Of a DNA stretch of 64,000 nt, positions 17,222 to 25,725 are shown one piece after another. The notes under the pieces are model-generated. The model worked only from the letters and a program-made list of their open reading frames with translations, was not told the origin of the DNA and ran no database searches. Made by a program: the position numbers and the translations under genes. Position 1 is the first letter of the stretch. Each line of letters opens with the position of its first letter. The stretch lies in NCBI RefSeq assembly GCF_900094705.1, contig NZ_FMAR01000019.1:1-64000 (forward strand), read 5' to 3'. The stretch comes from Chitinophaga costaii. Lineage in GTDB: Bacteria; Bacteroidota; Bacteroidia; Chitinophagales; Chitinophagaceae.

Positions 17222-17686
17222 TTAGAATGTATCGTCATTGACTTCCAGCCAATACCCATCCGGATCTGTAAAATAAATTTGTTTTACCCCATCCGGCCGT
17301 AAGGTAGGCGTGTGCGCGTTCTGCGCCCAGTTGCCATAGGCAATATGATTTTCCTCCAAATGATGCATGAATACCTGTAAGTCTGGTACACTAAAACACA
17401 GGTGACTATTTTTGTCGTGCTGCGTAATGCCCGCCGCTCCCTGAATGATATGTAACTGGCTGTGGGCACCTATGCGCAGCCAGGTATGCCGCCCGTCGTG
17501 AAAAGGCTCTGGGATGGTATCCAGTTGCAAAATCTTTGTGTAGAAGGCCGTACTCTTATCCAGGTCGAATACATACAGGGCAATGTGATTAATTTGTGGC
17601 GTGGAATTTTTTTGCGCTACCGCGGTCATGGTTTGTCCGGTAAGGCCTGCCAGCAGTAGCAGGCTGGTGAAAAATATTTTTTGCAT
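17222..17686 (-). CDS. VOC/glyoxalase-fold protein, exported
   Basis: 154 aa with a signal peptide (residues 1-25, ending VAQ). The body is one vicinal-oxygen-chelate unit with two beta-alpha-beta-beta-beta halves: HIALYVFDLDKSTAFYTKIL at the start and FTDPDGYWLEVND at the end, where the final Glu is a usual metal ligand, as is the first His. An exported VOC protein is less common than the cytoplasmic glyoxalase type, and is frequent in Bacteroidota. Substrate unknown. It is a single gene that converges on the fucosidase. Confidence 0.88.
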   Translation of the reverse strand: MQKIFFTSLLLLAGLTGQTMTAVAQKNSTPQINHIALYVFDLDKSTAFYTKILQLDTIPEPFHDGRHTWLRIGAHSQLHIIQGAAGITQHDKNSHLCFSVPDLQVFMHHLEENHIAYGNWAQNAHTPTLRPDGVKQIYFTDPDGYWLEVNDDTF

Positions 17687-17787
17687 GCCAACAAATTACA
17701 AGGGAATGCCGACAATGCAAAGCGGATTTTACCCTTTTTGCTGGCAGGAAGTATACTACCTTCAGCCAGGAATAAAAATGAAAGCAT

Positions 17788-18684
17788 ATGTTGTATCACC
17801 CATTAGGAAAATCAGCTTTGCATGTCAGTGAAATTGCTTTTGGCGGTATGTCACTCAAGGGTGCGGAGGCATCCGATATCGCGCTGTTGCACCAGGCACT
17901 GGATAGCGGCATTAACTTTTTTGACACCGCAGACCTGTATGATCAGGGAGCCAATGAAACCCTGTTTGGCAAGGCCTTCAAAGACCGTCGGGATCAAGTA
18001 GTGCTGGCCACCAAAGTAGGCAACCAGCTTCGCCCCGATGGTAGTGGGTGGGACTGGAACCCGCGCAAAGACTATATCCTGGAGTCTGTACACCACAGCC
18101 TGCGCCGTTTGCAAACGGATTACATCGACTTATACCAGCTTCACGGCGGTACGCTGGATGATCCTACCGACGAGACCATCGCTGCCTTTGAGCAGTTGCA
18201 GCAGGAAGGCAAGATCCGCTACTATGGCATTTCTTCCATCCGCCCCGATGTGATCCGTACCTGGGTGGAACGCGCCCACCTGGTGAGCGTAATGATGCAA
18301 TACAGCCTGCTGGACCGCCGCCCCGAAGAAAGTACCCTTTCGCTACTGGAAGCAAATAATATTGGCGTGCTGGCCCGGGGTAGCGTAGCCAAAGGCCTGC
18401 TGGCAGGCAAGCCCGCCACTGAGTACCTGGACTATTCGCCGGAAGCTGTGCAAACCGTGCAGGCCGCTGTGAAGGCTGCGTCAGGGCAGCAGCGTAGTAT
18501 GGGGCAAACCGCCATGCGCTACGTACTGCAGCACCCTGCCATTACCAGCCTGGTAGTAGGTATCAGAACCACTCAGCAACTGGAGGAGGCTTTGGGCGCC
18601 GCGAGCGCACCCGCTCTCACGCCGGCAGCTATGCAGGATCTGGCAGCGGTATTGCCTGACCGTTTTTATGAATCACACCGGTAA
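17788..18684 (+). CDS. aldo/keto reductase
   Basis: 298 aa TIM-barrel oxidoreductase. The motif FFDTADLYDQGANE carries catalytic Asp and Tyr; Lys is in LATKVGN and His in YQLHGGT. The C-terminal part has the SLVVGIRTTQQLEEA NADPH-binding motif. It is shorter than, and not closely like, the reductase at 10862, so they are not a recent duplication. Divergent from the VOC gene with about 100 bases between them. Substrate not known. Confidence 0.93.
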   Translation: MLYHPLGKSALHVSEIAFGGMSLKGAEASDIALLHQALDSGINFFDTADLYDQGANETLFGKAFKDRRDQVVLATKVGNQLRPDGSGWDWNPRKDYILESVHHSLRRLQTDYIDLYQLHGGTLDDPTDETIAAFEQLQQEGKIRYYGISSIRPDVIRTWVERAHLVSVMMQYSLLDRRPEESTLSLLEANNIGVLARGSVAKGLLAGKPATEYLDYSPEAVQTVQAAVKAASGQQRSMGQTAMRYVLQHPAITSLVVGIRTTQQLEEALGAASAPALTPAAMQDLAAVLPDRFYESHR

Positions 18685-18714
18685 ATTTTAGTAGAAAACG
18701 AGAGGTTAAAATTT

Positions 18715-18783
18715 GCTTAATAATTGCTTAAAAACAGCTTAAAATAGAAAAGTCTAATTTGCTCCAGGCTTAAAGAAGGATAA
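18715..18783 (+). promoter_or_regulatory. 11-bp-phased GCTTAA direct repeats (Pho-box-like)
   Basis: GCTTAA occurs at 18715, 18726 and 18737, exactly 11 bases apart, and again at 18778. Read as 8-base units the three are CTTAATAA, CTTAAAAA and CTTAAAAT separated by 3 bases, the layout of PhoB/SphR-type response-regulator boxes. A TAATTTG (18755-18761), close to a -7 element, follows about 10 bases after the third unit. It lies about 215 bases before the porin gene. Confidence 0.55.
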
Positions 18784-18957
18784 GGAAATATTAAGGCTAC
18801 TGCTATTACCCTCTTTATTTGCAGCGCTTTATGCCCGGATGCGCCCACTAACTGCTGGTAATCCCGGAAATGAATGGACAATAAAAATATCGGTTTTGTT
18901 AAAAAAAATTCCGTTTCGCGTAAGTAAAATACCCCCAATTCGACACACCTTTGCGCC

Positions 18958-20226
18958 ATGAAAAAATTAGTGCTACTCTCAATTGGATGCACGGTAATGG
19001 CGCAATTACTTACGGCTCAAGCTCTTAAACCCACAGTTACTCCTGCCCAGAAGCTGCTGATGACTAACGAAGATTCCCTGAATATGGGCACCTCTTCTTC
19101 TAAGACTGTTGTTTCTGGTTATGGATCAGCATTTTTTCAGCGCGATTTTAATGAACAATTATCCCGGGCTACGCTGGAAAGAGCGGTGCTTTTTGTGGGA
19201 CATCAATTCAACAGTAAAATATCCCTGTTCACAGAACTGGAATTGGAAAATGCTAAAGTAGGCCCCGGTACCGATCAGAAGGCGGGCTTTCAGGGTGAAG
19301 TTTCTATGGAGCAGGCCTACCTGAAATTTAATTTAAATTCTCACCAATACCTGGTCGCTGGTTTGTTTGTGCCGCGCATCGGTATCCTCAACGAAAATCA
19401 CCTGCCGGTAAACTTCAATGGGGTAGAACGTCCCATGGTAGAGCAACTTATTATTCCAGCTACCTGGCGGGAACTGGGTATCGGCTTTTATGGCCATTCC
19501 CGCGTAGTACCTATAAACTACACCGTAGCATTGGTAAATGGTTTGGACGGTTCCGCCTTTGCCCATGGCACCGGCCTTATAGAAGGCCGTGCAGAGGGCC
19601 AGGGCGCTTTTGCCAACAATATTGCGATAACGGCTTCTGTGCAATATTTTCTCCAGGACTTCAAATTTCAGCTCTCCGGTTATGCCGGCGGGGCAAATGG
19701 TCAGAGCAAACGGAAGTCGGACAGCCTGATGCTGGAAAGCGGTCCATTTGCTGAAAGCGTATATCTCGGTGAAGGCGATGTGCAATACAGTCACAATGGC
19801 TTCTCCGCTAAAGCGCTGGGTACCTTCATCAGTTATGACGGCGCTGATAAAATGAACCGCGCTTACGCAAATAACATTGCCCAATTTATGTACGGCGCTT
19901 ATGGCGAGCTGGCTTATAACCTCTTTGAAAAAGTACACAATCCAAAACTTCAGGGGCAGCAGTTTAACGTATTTGCCCGCTACGAATTGCTGGACATGAA
20001 CGCCAAGATACCCGACAACGGGATCTATGATGGTAAGCTAAAACAGCAGCACATCATTGCCGGCGTTACTTACCTGCCCATTCCCAACGTAGCCATCAAA
20101 GCAGATGTGCGCCTACTGCACACCGGCGAGGAAAACCCGCAGTTGGTGATCAATCCCAGCCCGGCCCGCATTCCCTACAGACAGAACGATTCTTTCCTGA
20201 ATGTAGGCATTGGATATTCATTTTAG
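18958..20226 (+). CDS. outer-membrane porin-like beta-barrel protein
   Basis: 422 aa. A signal peptide (about 1-22, ending LLTAQA) is followed by alternating hydrophobic/polar strands rich in aromatic residues, and the chain ends in FLNVGIGYSF, the aromatic C-terminal strand expected of an outer-membrane barrel. Segments such as ERAVLFVGHQFNSKISLFTELELE and GLFVPRIGILNENHLP (cut short here) recall Bacteroidota proteins of the phosphate-selective porin O/P type. It is the first gene of a four-gene run with Rieske, imelysin and di-heme proteins, so it may supply their substrate across the outer membrane. The porin role is inferred; an older label would be hypothetical protein. Confidence 0.72.
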   Translation: MKKLVLLSIGCTVMAQLLTAQALKPTVTPAQKLLMTNEDSLNMGTSSSKTVVSGYGSAFFQRDFNEQLSRATLERAVLFVGHQFNSKISLFTELELENAKVGPGTDQKAGFQGEVSMEQAYLKFNLNSHQYLVAGLFVPRIGILNENHLPVNFNGVERPMVEQLIIPATWRELGIGFYGHSRVVPINYTVALVNGLDGSAFAHGTGLIEGRAEGQGAFANNIAITASVQYFLQDFKFQLSGYAGGANGQSKRKSDSLMLESGPFAESVYLGEGDVQYSHNGFSAKALGTFISYDGADKMNRAYANNIAQFMYGAYGELAYNLFEKVHNPKLQGQQFNVFARYELLDMNAKIPDNGIYDGKLKQQHIIAGVTYLPIPNVAIKADVRLLHTGEENPQLVINPSPARIPYRQNDSFLNVGIGYSF

Positions 20227-20329
20227 TCACTTATTATACAAGCAATATTACACAGGAAGCAATTACTTAAAATGGTCCGGAATGCGTGACATTCCCTGGT
20301 TACAAAAGGAAGCACAAAAATAGAACGCT

Positions 20330-20776
20330 ATGCAAAAGCTGGAAAGAAGAGACTTTTTAAAAACTGGTTGCAGGGCATGCCTGCTGGGAGCTGTGACCCT
20401 CACTTTTGGGGATCTGCTGCTCTCTTCCTGCGGAACGCCTTCCAAGGCTTTCTCGGCAGACATGAACAACAATCAGGTGTCCGTGCCGCTTACACTTTTT
20501 GCAACGAACGATTTACAGGTGGTAAGCCCCAAGCATTTTGAATACGAAATCGCCGTTCGCAAAAAAGATAACCAGTACGAAGCCTTGCTCATGCAGTGTA
20601 CCCATCAGAACAACCAGTTGGTACGCACTGGCTCCGGTTTTTACTGTAGCCTGCATGGCAGCTTGTTTGACCAGGAAGGTCAGGTGAAAAAAGGTCCAGC
20701 CGAAAGGCCACTTACCCGCTTGCATACCGAAGTAGTGCAAGACCATCTTATAATCTATATAAACCAAAAAGCATGA
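20330..20776 (+). CDS. Rieske [2Fe-2S] protein with Tat signal
   Basis: 148 aa. The N-terminus is a twin-arginine signal (RRDFLKTGCRACLLGAVTL), so the protein is exported folded with its cluster. The Rieske ligand motifs are present: Cys90-Thr-His92 and Cys106-x-x-His109 in YCSLHGSLFD. The domain is minimal, without the extra Cys pair disulfide of the bc1-type. It lacks neighbours for a cytochrome bc complex, so it probably passes electrons to a partner made by this operon, such as the di-heme protein. Its stop overlaps the start of the imelysin gene (ATGA at 20773). Confidence 0.92.
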   Translation: MQKLERRDFLKTGCRACLLGAVTLTFGDLLLSSCGTPSKAFSADMNNNQVSVPLTLFATNDLQVVSPKHFEYEIAVRKKDNQYEALLMQCTHQNNQLVRTGSGFYCSLHGSLFDQEGQVKKGPAERPLTRLHTEVVQDHLIIYINQKA

Positions 20777-21855
20777 AAAAAATAGCTATACTCGCTATGG
20801 CGGCCGGCGTGGTAACTCTCGCTGCCTGCAAAAAGGATTCTAACAACGGCGGTAGCCAGTCAGGAGACTTTAATACGATCAAGAATACCGTGATCACTGA
20901 TTTTGTAAACAAGACAGCTATTCCGGGCTATGCAGCCCTGAAAGCCAAAGCCATCTTATTTGATAGCGCCGTGGTGGTACTTTCCAAAACCCCTACCGAT
21001 GCCAACCTGGCTGCCGCACAGCAATCCTGGCGCGACCTGCGTACCGTATGGGAACAATGTGAAGGATACCTGCTCGGTCCTGTAGAAGATCTGAACTACG
21101 ATCCCCATATGGATACCTGGCCGGTGGATACCAGCAGCCTGAATGCCCTGATCAAGAGCAATACTCCGCTGGATCTGAACACCGTGAGTAGCCTGGAAGA
21201 CGACGCCCTGCACGGTTTCCACCCCGCTGAATACATCCTCTGGGGCGTGGATGGCAGCAAGAAGGCCGCAGATATTTCTGCCCGTGAAATGACCTATCTC
21301 ACCAGCCTCACCCAGGACGTAGTAAATACCTGCTCCAACATCTACGACTCCTGGATACCTTCCAGTGGCAATTATGCGCAGAAAGTACTGGACGCTGGTC
21401 AAGGGAACCAGCCTTTTCCTACCAAACTGCAATTTTTCCAGGACCTGGCCAACGTAATTGGCGAGATCTGCAACGAAGTGGGCGATGGTAAAATGAAAGA
21501 TCCCTACTTAGCCGGTACCCCCCTCACCGTGGAATCTCCCTTCAGCGGTAACTCCCTGGCAGATTTCAAGAACAATGTAAAAGGCGCTTTAGACGTATAC
21601 ATGGGTAATTTCCAGGGCAGTTCAGCTACCAGTCTTCATGCACTGGTAAGTAACAAGAATTTGGCGCTCGATCAGAAAGTGCAGGATAAATTCAATGCTG
21701 CCCTGAACAGCTTCAGCTCCTTTACCCTGCCTTATGAAAAGGCTATCCTGAGCGAAAAGCCCGTATGTGCGCAGTCTATGGCCGCTATCCTGGAAGCACG
21801 CGATGTGATGCAGCAGGATGTGGTGCAATTTATTCAAGAGAACATTAAAGACTAG
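20773..21855 (+). CDS. imelysin-family (M75) lipoprotein
   Basis: 360 aa. A lipoprotein signal with lipobox LAAC (Cys19) anchors it in the envelope. The mature part is the all-helical imelysin fold with the diagnostic GxHxxE motif at 148-153 (GFHPAE), the place of the putative metal site; the M75 proteins IrpA, IcmP and EfeM belong here and are tied to iron uptake, although peptidase activity is doubtful in many. Translationally coupled to the Rieske gene and followed by a di-heme oxidoreductase, an association that recurs for imelysins. A perfect 11-bp hairpin separates it from the next gene. Confidence 0.94.
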   Translation: MKKIAILAMAAGVVTLAACKKDSNNGGSQSGDFNTIKNTVITDFVNKTAIPGYAALKAKAILFDSAVVVLSKTPTDANLAAAQQSWRDLRTVWEQCEGYLLGPVEDLNYDPHMDTWPVDTSSLNALIKSNTPLDLNTVSSLEDDALHGFHPAEYILWGVDGSKKAADISAREMTYLTSLTQDVVNTCSNIYDSWIPSSGNYAQKVLDAGQGNQPFPTKLQFFQDLANVIGEICNEVGDGKMKDPYLAGTPLTVESPFSGNSLADFKNNVKGALDVYMGNFQGSSATSLHALVSNKNLALDQKVQDKFNAALNSFSSFTLPYEKAILSEKPVCAQSMAAILEARDVMQQDVVQFIQENIKD

Positions 21856-21862
21856 GCATACC

Positions 21863-21889
21863 ACCGGTGCGGCCCTGCGCCGCACCGGT
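21863..21889 (+). other. intercistronic hairpin without T-run
   Basis: ACCGGTGCGGC and GCCGCACCGGT form a perfect 11-bp stem with a 5-base loop between the imelysin and di-heme genes. No T-run follows, so it is more likely an mRNA-stability or processing element than a terminator. Confidence 0.6.
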
Positions 21890-21910
21890 ACCAATTGCCG
21901 AAAGTGAGTT

Positions 21911-23290
21911 ATGAGGATAAGGAAAATATACCTGGCATCGTTGATGGCCGTGCTACCCGCCATACTGGTGATGTGCCGGAAAGCGGGAGAATTTAGTGAA
22001 GACCAGTACGATTCCCGCCTGAGCGGGGGGGCAGCCACTACCTTAAATGCCAGTAGCCAGGCTTTTGGCGATTGTGTGGTAGGGCTCAATGTTTGGGATC
22101 AGCATATCCATGACCTGGGTGACGCGTCTTCCTCGGCCACCTTCGTGGCCCCGCCAGCTGCCGTACACGCAGGGCTGGGTCCTATCTTCAATAACGTAAG
22201 CTGCAAAAGCTGTCACCATAATGATGGCAAGGGCAGTCCCACTTTCGGAACCGTTACCTCTTCCATGCTTACCCGGCTAAGTTTGCCGGGTACGGACGAA
22301 CACGGTGGCCCCGTGCCCGTGCCTGGCTTTGGCTTGCAATTGCAGGACCTGGCCAATTTTAGTAAGCAACCGGAGGCTAAGGTGAACCTCAGTTATGCCG
22401 ACATCCAATTCGTCTACCCTGACGGTAATGTTGCCACCCTGCACAAACCTACCTACTCTTTCAGCAACCCTTACATACCCCTGCCGGGTAATGTGCAGAC
22501 ATCTGCCCGTATGGCACCTCCATTCTTTGGCCTGGGCCTGCTGGAGAATATTCCGGAAAGCACCATCTTGTCTTTTGCAGATGAGAACGATAAAGACGGG
22601 GACGGCATAAGTGGCCGTCCGAATTATGTGTGGGATCCGGCAGCGCAAAAAATGATGCTGGGTCGCTTTGGTATGAAGGCCAACACTGCCACCCTGCTCA
22701 CGCAAACGGCTTCGGCATACCAGCAAGACATGGGGGTAACTAGTACCGTATTTCCGCAGGAAAGCAGTTATGGACAGACCCAGTTTGATGGGCTGGCAGA
22801 CGATCCCGAATTACCAGATAGCATCCTGAACTCCGTCGTGTACTACCTGCGCACCCTATGCGTACCAGCCCGCCGCGATGTAACAGAAGCCAATGTGAAA
22901 AATGGGGAAGCCCTCTTTGCTCAAATTGGTTGCGGAAGTTGTCACAAACAAACTTTATATACCGGTGTAAGCGAAACCTTGCCCGTGGTGAGCAACCAGC
23001 GCATACATCCTTACACAGACCTGCTGCTCCATGATTTGGGTGATGGGCTGGCAGACGGGCGCCCTGATTATGTAGCCACCGGCAGCGAATGGAAAACCCC
23101 TGCCCTTTGGGGTGTGGGGCTTTTCGAAAAAACGAACGGCATTCCTTACTACCTGCACGATGGCCGCGCACGCACCCTGGAAGAAGCGATTCTCTGGCAT
23201 GGAGGGGAAGGGGAAAAGGCCAAACAAGCCTTCGCCCACCTCAGCAGCGGCGACCGGCAGGCAGTATTGCTGTTTTTAAAATCGTTATAA
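21911..23290 (+). CDS. di-heme oxidoreductase (DHOR/DUF1111) family protein
   Basis: 459 aa, exported (hydrophobic N-terminus 1-21 then Cys22; the lipobox VMC is weak). Two c-type heme sites are visible: Cys98-x-x-Cys101-His102 (CKSCHHNDG) and Cys341-x-x-Cys344-His345 (CGSCHKQ). Between them lies the MxxRxG-type LGRFGMKANTATLLTQ segment typical of the di-heme family once called thiol oxidoreductases, and near the end PYYLHDGRA. These are relatives of MauG and cytochrome c peroxidase; many lie beside imelysin genes. It probably takes part in metal-linked redox chemistry in the envelope with the Rieske and imelysin proteins. Confidence 0.94.
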   Translation: MRIRKIYLASLMAVLPAILVMCRKAGEFSEDQYDSRLSGGAATTLNASSQAFGDCVVGLNVWDQHIHDLGDASSSATFVAPPAAVHAGLGPIFNNVSCKSCHHNDGKGSPTFGTVTSSMLTRLSLPGTDEHGGPVPVPGFGLQLQDLANFSKQPEAKVNLSYADIQFVYPDGNVATLHKPTYSFSNPYIPLPGNVQTSARMAPPFFGLGLLENIPESTILSFADENDKDGDGISGRPNYVWDPAAQKMMLGRFGMKANTATLLTQTASAYQQDMGVTSTVFPQESSYGQTQFDGLADDPELPDSILNSVVYYLRTLCVPARRDVTEANVKNGEALFAQIGCGSCHKQTLYTGVSETLPVVSNQRIHPYTDLLLHDLGDGLADGRPDYVATGSEWKTPALWGVGLFEKTNGIPYYLHDGRARTLEEAILWHGGEGEKAKQAFAHLSSGDRQAVLLFLKSL

Positions 23291-23314
23291 GCCTTCGGGT
23301 ATATATTTTTTATG

Positions 23315-23348
23315 AAGCGGTTGCATGGTGCGTGCAGCCGCTTTTTTA
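23315..23348 (+). terminator. terminator of the porin-Rieske-imelysin-DHOR operon
   Basis: AAGCGGTTGCA pairs with TGCAGCCGCTT (11 bp, one T-G) and a run of six Ts follows, 25 bases after the di-heme stop. Confidence 0.88.
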
Positions 23349-23366
23349 TTAGGTAAAGGGCGCAAT

Positions 23367-23403
23367 AAAAAAAAGGATGCATTCCCTTTAAAGAAATGCA
23401 TCC
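23367..23403 (-). terminator. terminator of the dioxygenase gene
   Basis: On the minus strand GGATGCATT and AATGCATCC form a 9-bp stem followed by eight Ts. It lies about 45 bases after the stop of the gene at 23448. Confidence 0.85.
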
Positions 23404-23447
23404 GTATAAAAAAGATACAAGGCAATAGATGCCTGGTTGCGCAAAAT

Positions 23448-24254
23448 TTATTTTACAATACCTGCAAACCGCTGGTAAAACTGGGTAGGGCTATTTTCAT
23501 GTTTAGGCTGGTACTTGCCTGCAATGATCGGCACATAAATTACCCGGCGGCGGCTTTCTTCTCCAATCACGGAAGACTGTGCAACCCGGTGCCATAGGCG
23601 CCCGTCGTGCACCGTGAGATCGCCGGCTGAGGGGCGTACTGCCAGTTCGTTCGGATCTTCATCGTGGGAGATAAAATATTTTTTACGGAATAGGAACTGA
23701 TAGAGACTTTGCTTATGCGTACCCGGTATAATGCGCAGGCCGCCGTTTTCTAGTTTCAGATTATTGAGGTGTATGCCCACATTTAACATTGGATTGAGGC
23801 GGCCGCCCATAAAAATGTCGCGGAGGCCGTCGGTATGCCAGCCCATTTTGGTGAATTTACTCAACGGTCCGTTCACATAGTGGTTAAACACCATGCCGTC
23901 TTTTTCATCCGTACCAATCCGCCCACCTTGGCCTACCAGGGCCAGCAATGCCTGCAGGCGATTATCTTTCAGAAGATCTGCAAGAAAAGGATGAAATTTA
24001 TTGGTAAATGCAAAGCGTTGTACAATGGGGGAGCCATCTAGGTCTTTGCCATACTTGATAGGTACGCCATTAATCTTTTCCAAGCCTTTGGCTAACCAAT
24101 CCTGTTCCACTTCCCGGGAAGCGTCAATCACTTTTTGCACTACCTCGGGAGAAATGAAATTACTGAAATGTATAAAACCATGCTCGTCGAAAAATGCGCG
24201 TTGTTCGTTCGTCAAGACGTCTGACAATGTGAACCTGGGATAAGCAGCGTCCAT
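23448..24254 (-). CDS. phytanoyl-CoA dioxygenase-family (Fe(II)/2-oxoglutarate) protein
   Basis: 268 aa from the ATG at 24252-24254; the frame is open 26 codons further upstream but that stretch is not like the family. The double-stranded beta-helix fold is signalled by FFDEHGFIHFSNFI at the start, the iron ligands His and Asp in GWHTDG and the second His in VHDGRLWHRV, with the 2-oxoglutarate Arg a few residues later (SRRRVIYV). Such enzymes hydroxylate small lipophilic or secondary metabolites. No partner genes are adjacent, so the substrate is unknown. Confidence 0.92.
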   Translation of the reverse strand: MDAAYPRFTLSDVLTNEQRAFFDEHGFIHFSNFISPEVVQKVIDASREVEQDWLAKGLEKINGVPIKYGKDLDGSPIVQRFAFTNKFHPFLADLLKDNRLQALLALVGQGGRIGTDEKDGMVFNHYVNGPLSKFTKMGWHTDGLRDIFMGGRLNPMLNVGIHLNNLKLENGGLRIIPGTHKQSLYQFLFRKKYFISHDEDPNELAVRPSAGDLTVHDGRLWHRVAQSSVIGEESRRRVIYVPIIAGKYQPKHENSPTQFYQRFAGIVK

Positions 24255-24593
24255 GATCTGTAGGTTTAAAGCGTTTAAAAATACCCGGTGCGAATCGCGT
24301 AATAGGCACAGCGATAATGTTATAAATAACACCGAAAAGATAATAAATAATTAATCCTGAAGCGCAGAAAAACTATTAAAAAATCATTAAAGACAACAAC
24401 AACGGGGAAATTTGCAGCCGGAAACACGGACATGAAAGGAGGGAAGTCTAGTGGAGAAAGGTTTAAAAATCATGGCTAGTAGTCTACTTATTTAGTAGAG
24501 TAAAAATAGCCGTTTTTCCCGGGATTTCCAAAAAAACTTAGCTCATCTTTTTGCCGTAAGAAGCAGGCTGGCTATAGGCTTGTTATTATTGCG
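24255..24593. other. AT-rich spacer
   Basis: No gene is seen between the two minus-strand genes. It contains a small hairpin, TCTACT-TATTT-AGTAGA (about 24482-24498), framed by GGCTA and TAGCC, of unknown meaning. Confidence 0.4.
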
Positions 24594-25379
24594 TTAATAA
24601 AATTTATTATATAGGCTACCCGCCACTTTTTCTATCAATGCTTTCGGTAAAAAGCGGGTAGCGCCAGCGCTTAAACTGTTCACTGTACCCGGGATTACCT
24701 CTGGCTTTCCGCTAAACATGGCTTTCAGGCCAGCCTTAGCCACGGGTTCGGGCGGTGTGCCAAATTTTTCGGCAGTGGCCCGGATGGCATCCATGCCGGC
24801 CCGATCCAGGAAATTAGTATTAATTGGGCCGGGACTTAGGCAGGTTACTGAAATGTTTTTGGATTTCAGTTCCAGCCGAAGGCCCCGGGTAAAAGAAAGT
24901 ATGAAAGCCTTGGAGGCTGCATACCCGCTGAGGGTAGGTACTGCCTGGTAAGCGGCCGTGCTGGCTACATTGAGGATGTATGACTTCGCTTGTTGTCCAA
25001 GAATAGGCAACAGGCGATAAGTAAGGGCCACCACCGTTTGCATGTTCAGTTGCAACATATTCAATTGATCTTCCAGTGGCTTTTGCGCAAAAGTACCCCA
25101 TACGGCATACCCCGCATTATTAATCAGGATGGAAATGGGAAAGGCATGTTCCTTCACCCAGCGCTCTACCTGCGCAGGTGCTTCCGGCAAGGAAAGATCT
25201 ATTGCTAGATAAGCTACCTGCACCCCGTATGTTGTAGTAAGTGTGGCCGACAACTCGCGCAGCGTGGCTTCTGAACGGGCCACCAGCAGCAGATTATACT
25301 GCTTTTTTGCCAGCTCCACCGCCATGGCTTGTCCGAGGCCTTTACTGGCGCCAGTGATTAGTGCGAAGGTTGAGGACAT
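24594..25379 (-). CDS. short-chain dehydrogenase/reductase (SDR)
   Basis: 261 aa classical SDR. The cofactor motif TGASKGLG (residues 8-15), the NNAG motif near residue 88, the catalytic Ser around 140 and the YAASK motif (Tyr-x-x-x-Lys) near 155 are all present, followed by the SPGPINTNF segment. The subfamily with these features and a C-terminal GTVNSL ending is often annotated YqjQ/DltE-like or estradiol 17-beta-dehydrogenase-like. It reduces or oxidises an alcohol/ketone with NADP(H). It is a single gene; substrate not known. Confidence 0.94.
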   Translation of the reverse strand: MSSTFALITGASKGLGQAMAVELAKKQYNLLLVARSEATLRELSATLTTTYGVQVAYLAIDLSLPEAPAQVERWVKEHAFPISILINNAGYAVWGTFAQKPLEDQLNMLQLNMQTVVALTYRLLPILGQQAKSYILNVASTAAYQAVPTLSGYAASKAFILSFTRGLRLELKSKNISVTCLSPGPINTNFLDRAGMDAIRATAEKFGTPPEPVAKAGLKAMFSGKPEVIPGTVNSLSAGATRFLPKALIEKVAGSLYNKFY

Positions 25380-25725
25380 GTTGTGTTTGAAATTTCTAAA
25401 TAGCTACAAAAATGCATAAAATTTTGCCGCCAAATACGAGCGAAGGTTGGGCGGTGGTAAATGTATGCAGTTTTTCCAGATATAGGGCAACAAATTATCT
25501 CATAATCAACAGCTTTTAATAGCATTTTAATGGGATTTAATTATTATGCCCAAAGATGATATGCTAGCAGCGCACTGTAACTGTGTATTAGGAACCGGCT
25601 AACCATACTATGTATGTAAAAATAGCCTACTATAAGCATCTGAAACCCCACTGCTTTATGTACCTTGCCGCCTGGACAAAACGCAGGTACCCGGTACCTG
25701 ATACCTGGTATATTATATTGAAATT
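25380..25725. other. divergent spacer between SDR and lipoprotein genes
   Basis: About 345 bases with no gene. On the minus strand CATTTTTG (25406-25413), one base off the -7 consensus, may drive the SDR gene. The right end holds the palindrome at 25684-25700. Confidence 0.4.
25684..25700 (+). promoter_or_regulatory. 17-base palindrome before lipoprotein gene
   Basis: CAGGTACCCGGTACCTG is a perfect inverted repeat of 8-base arms around a single C, 25 bases before the ATG at 25726. This is where an operator or a leader hairpin would lie. Confidence 0.4.

Noticed and set aside
24474-24516. Hairpin GGCTA...TAGCC as a regulatory element
   Set aside because: Stem is short and AT-rich and there is no T-run or promoter near; mentioned only as part of the spacer.
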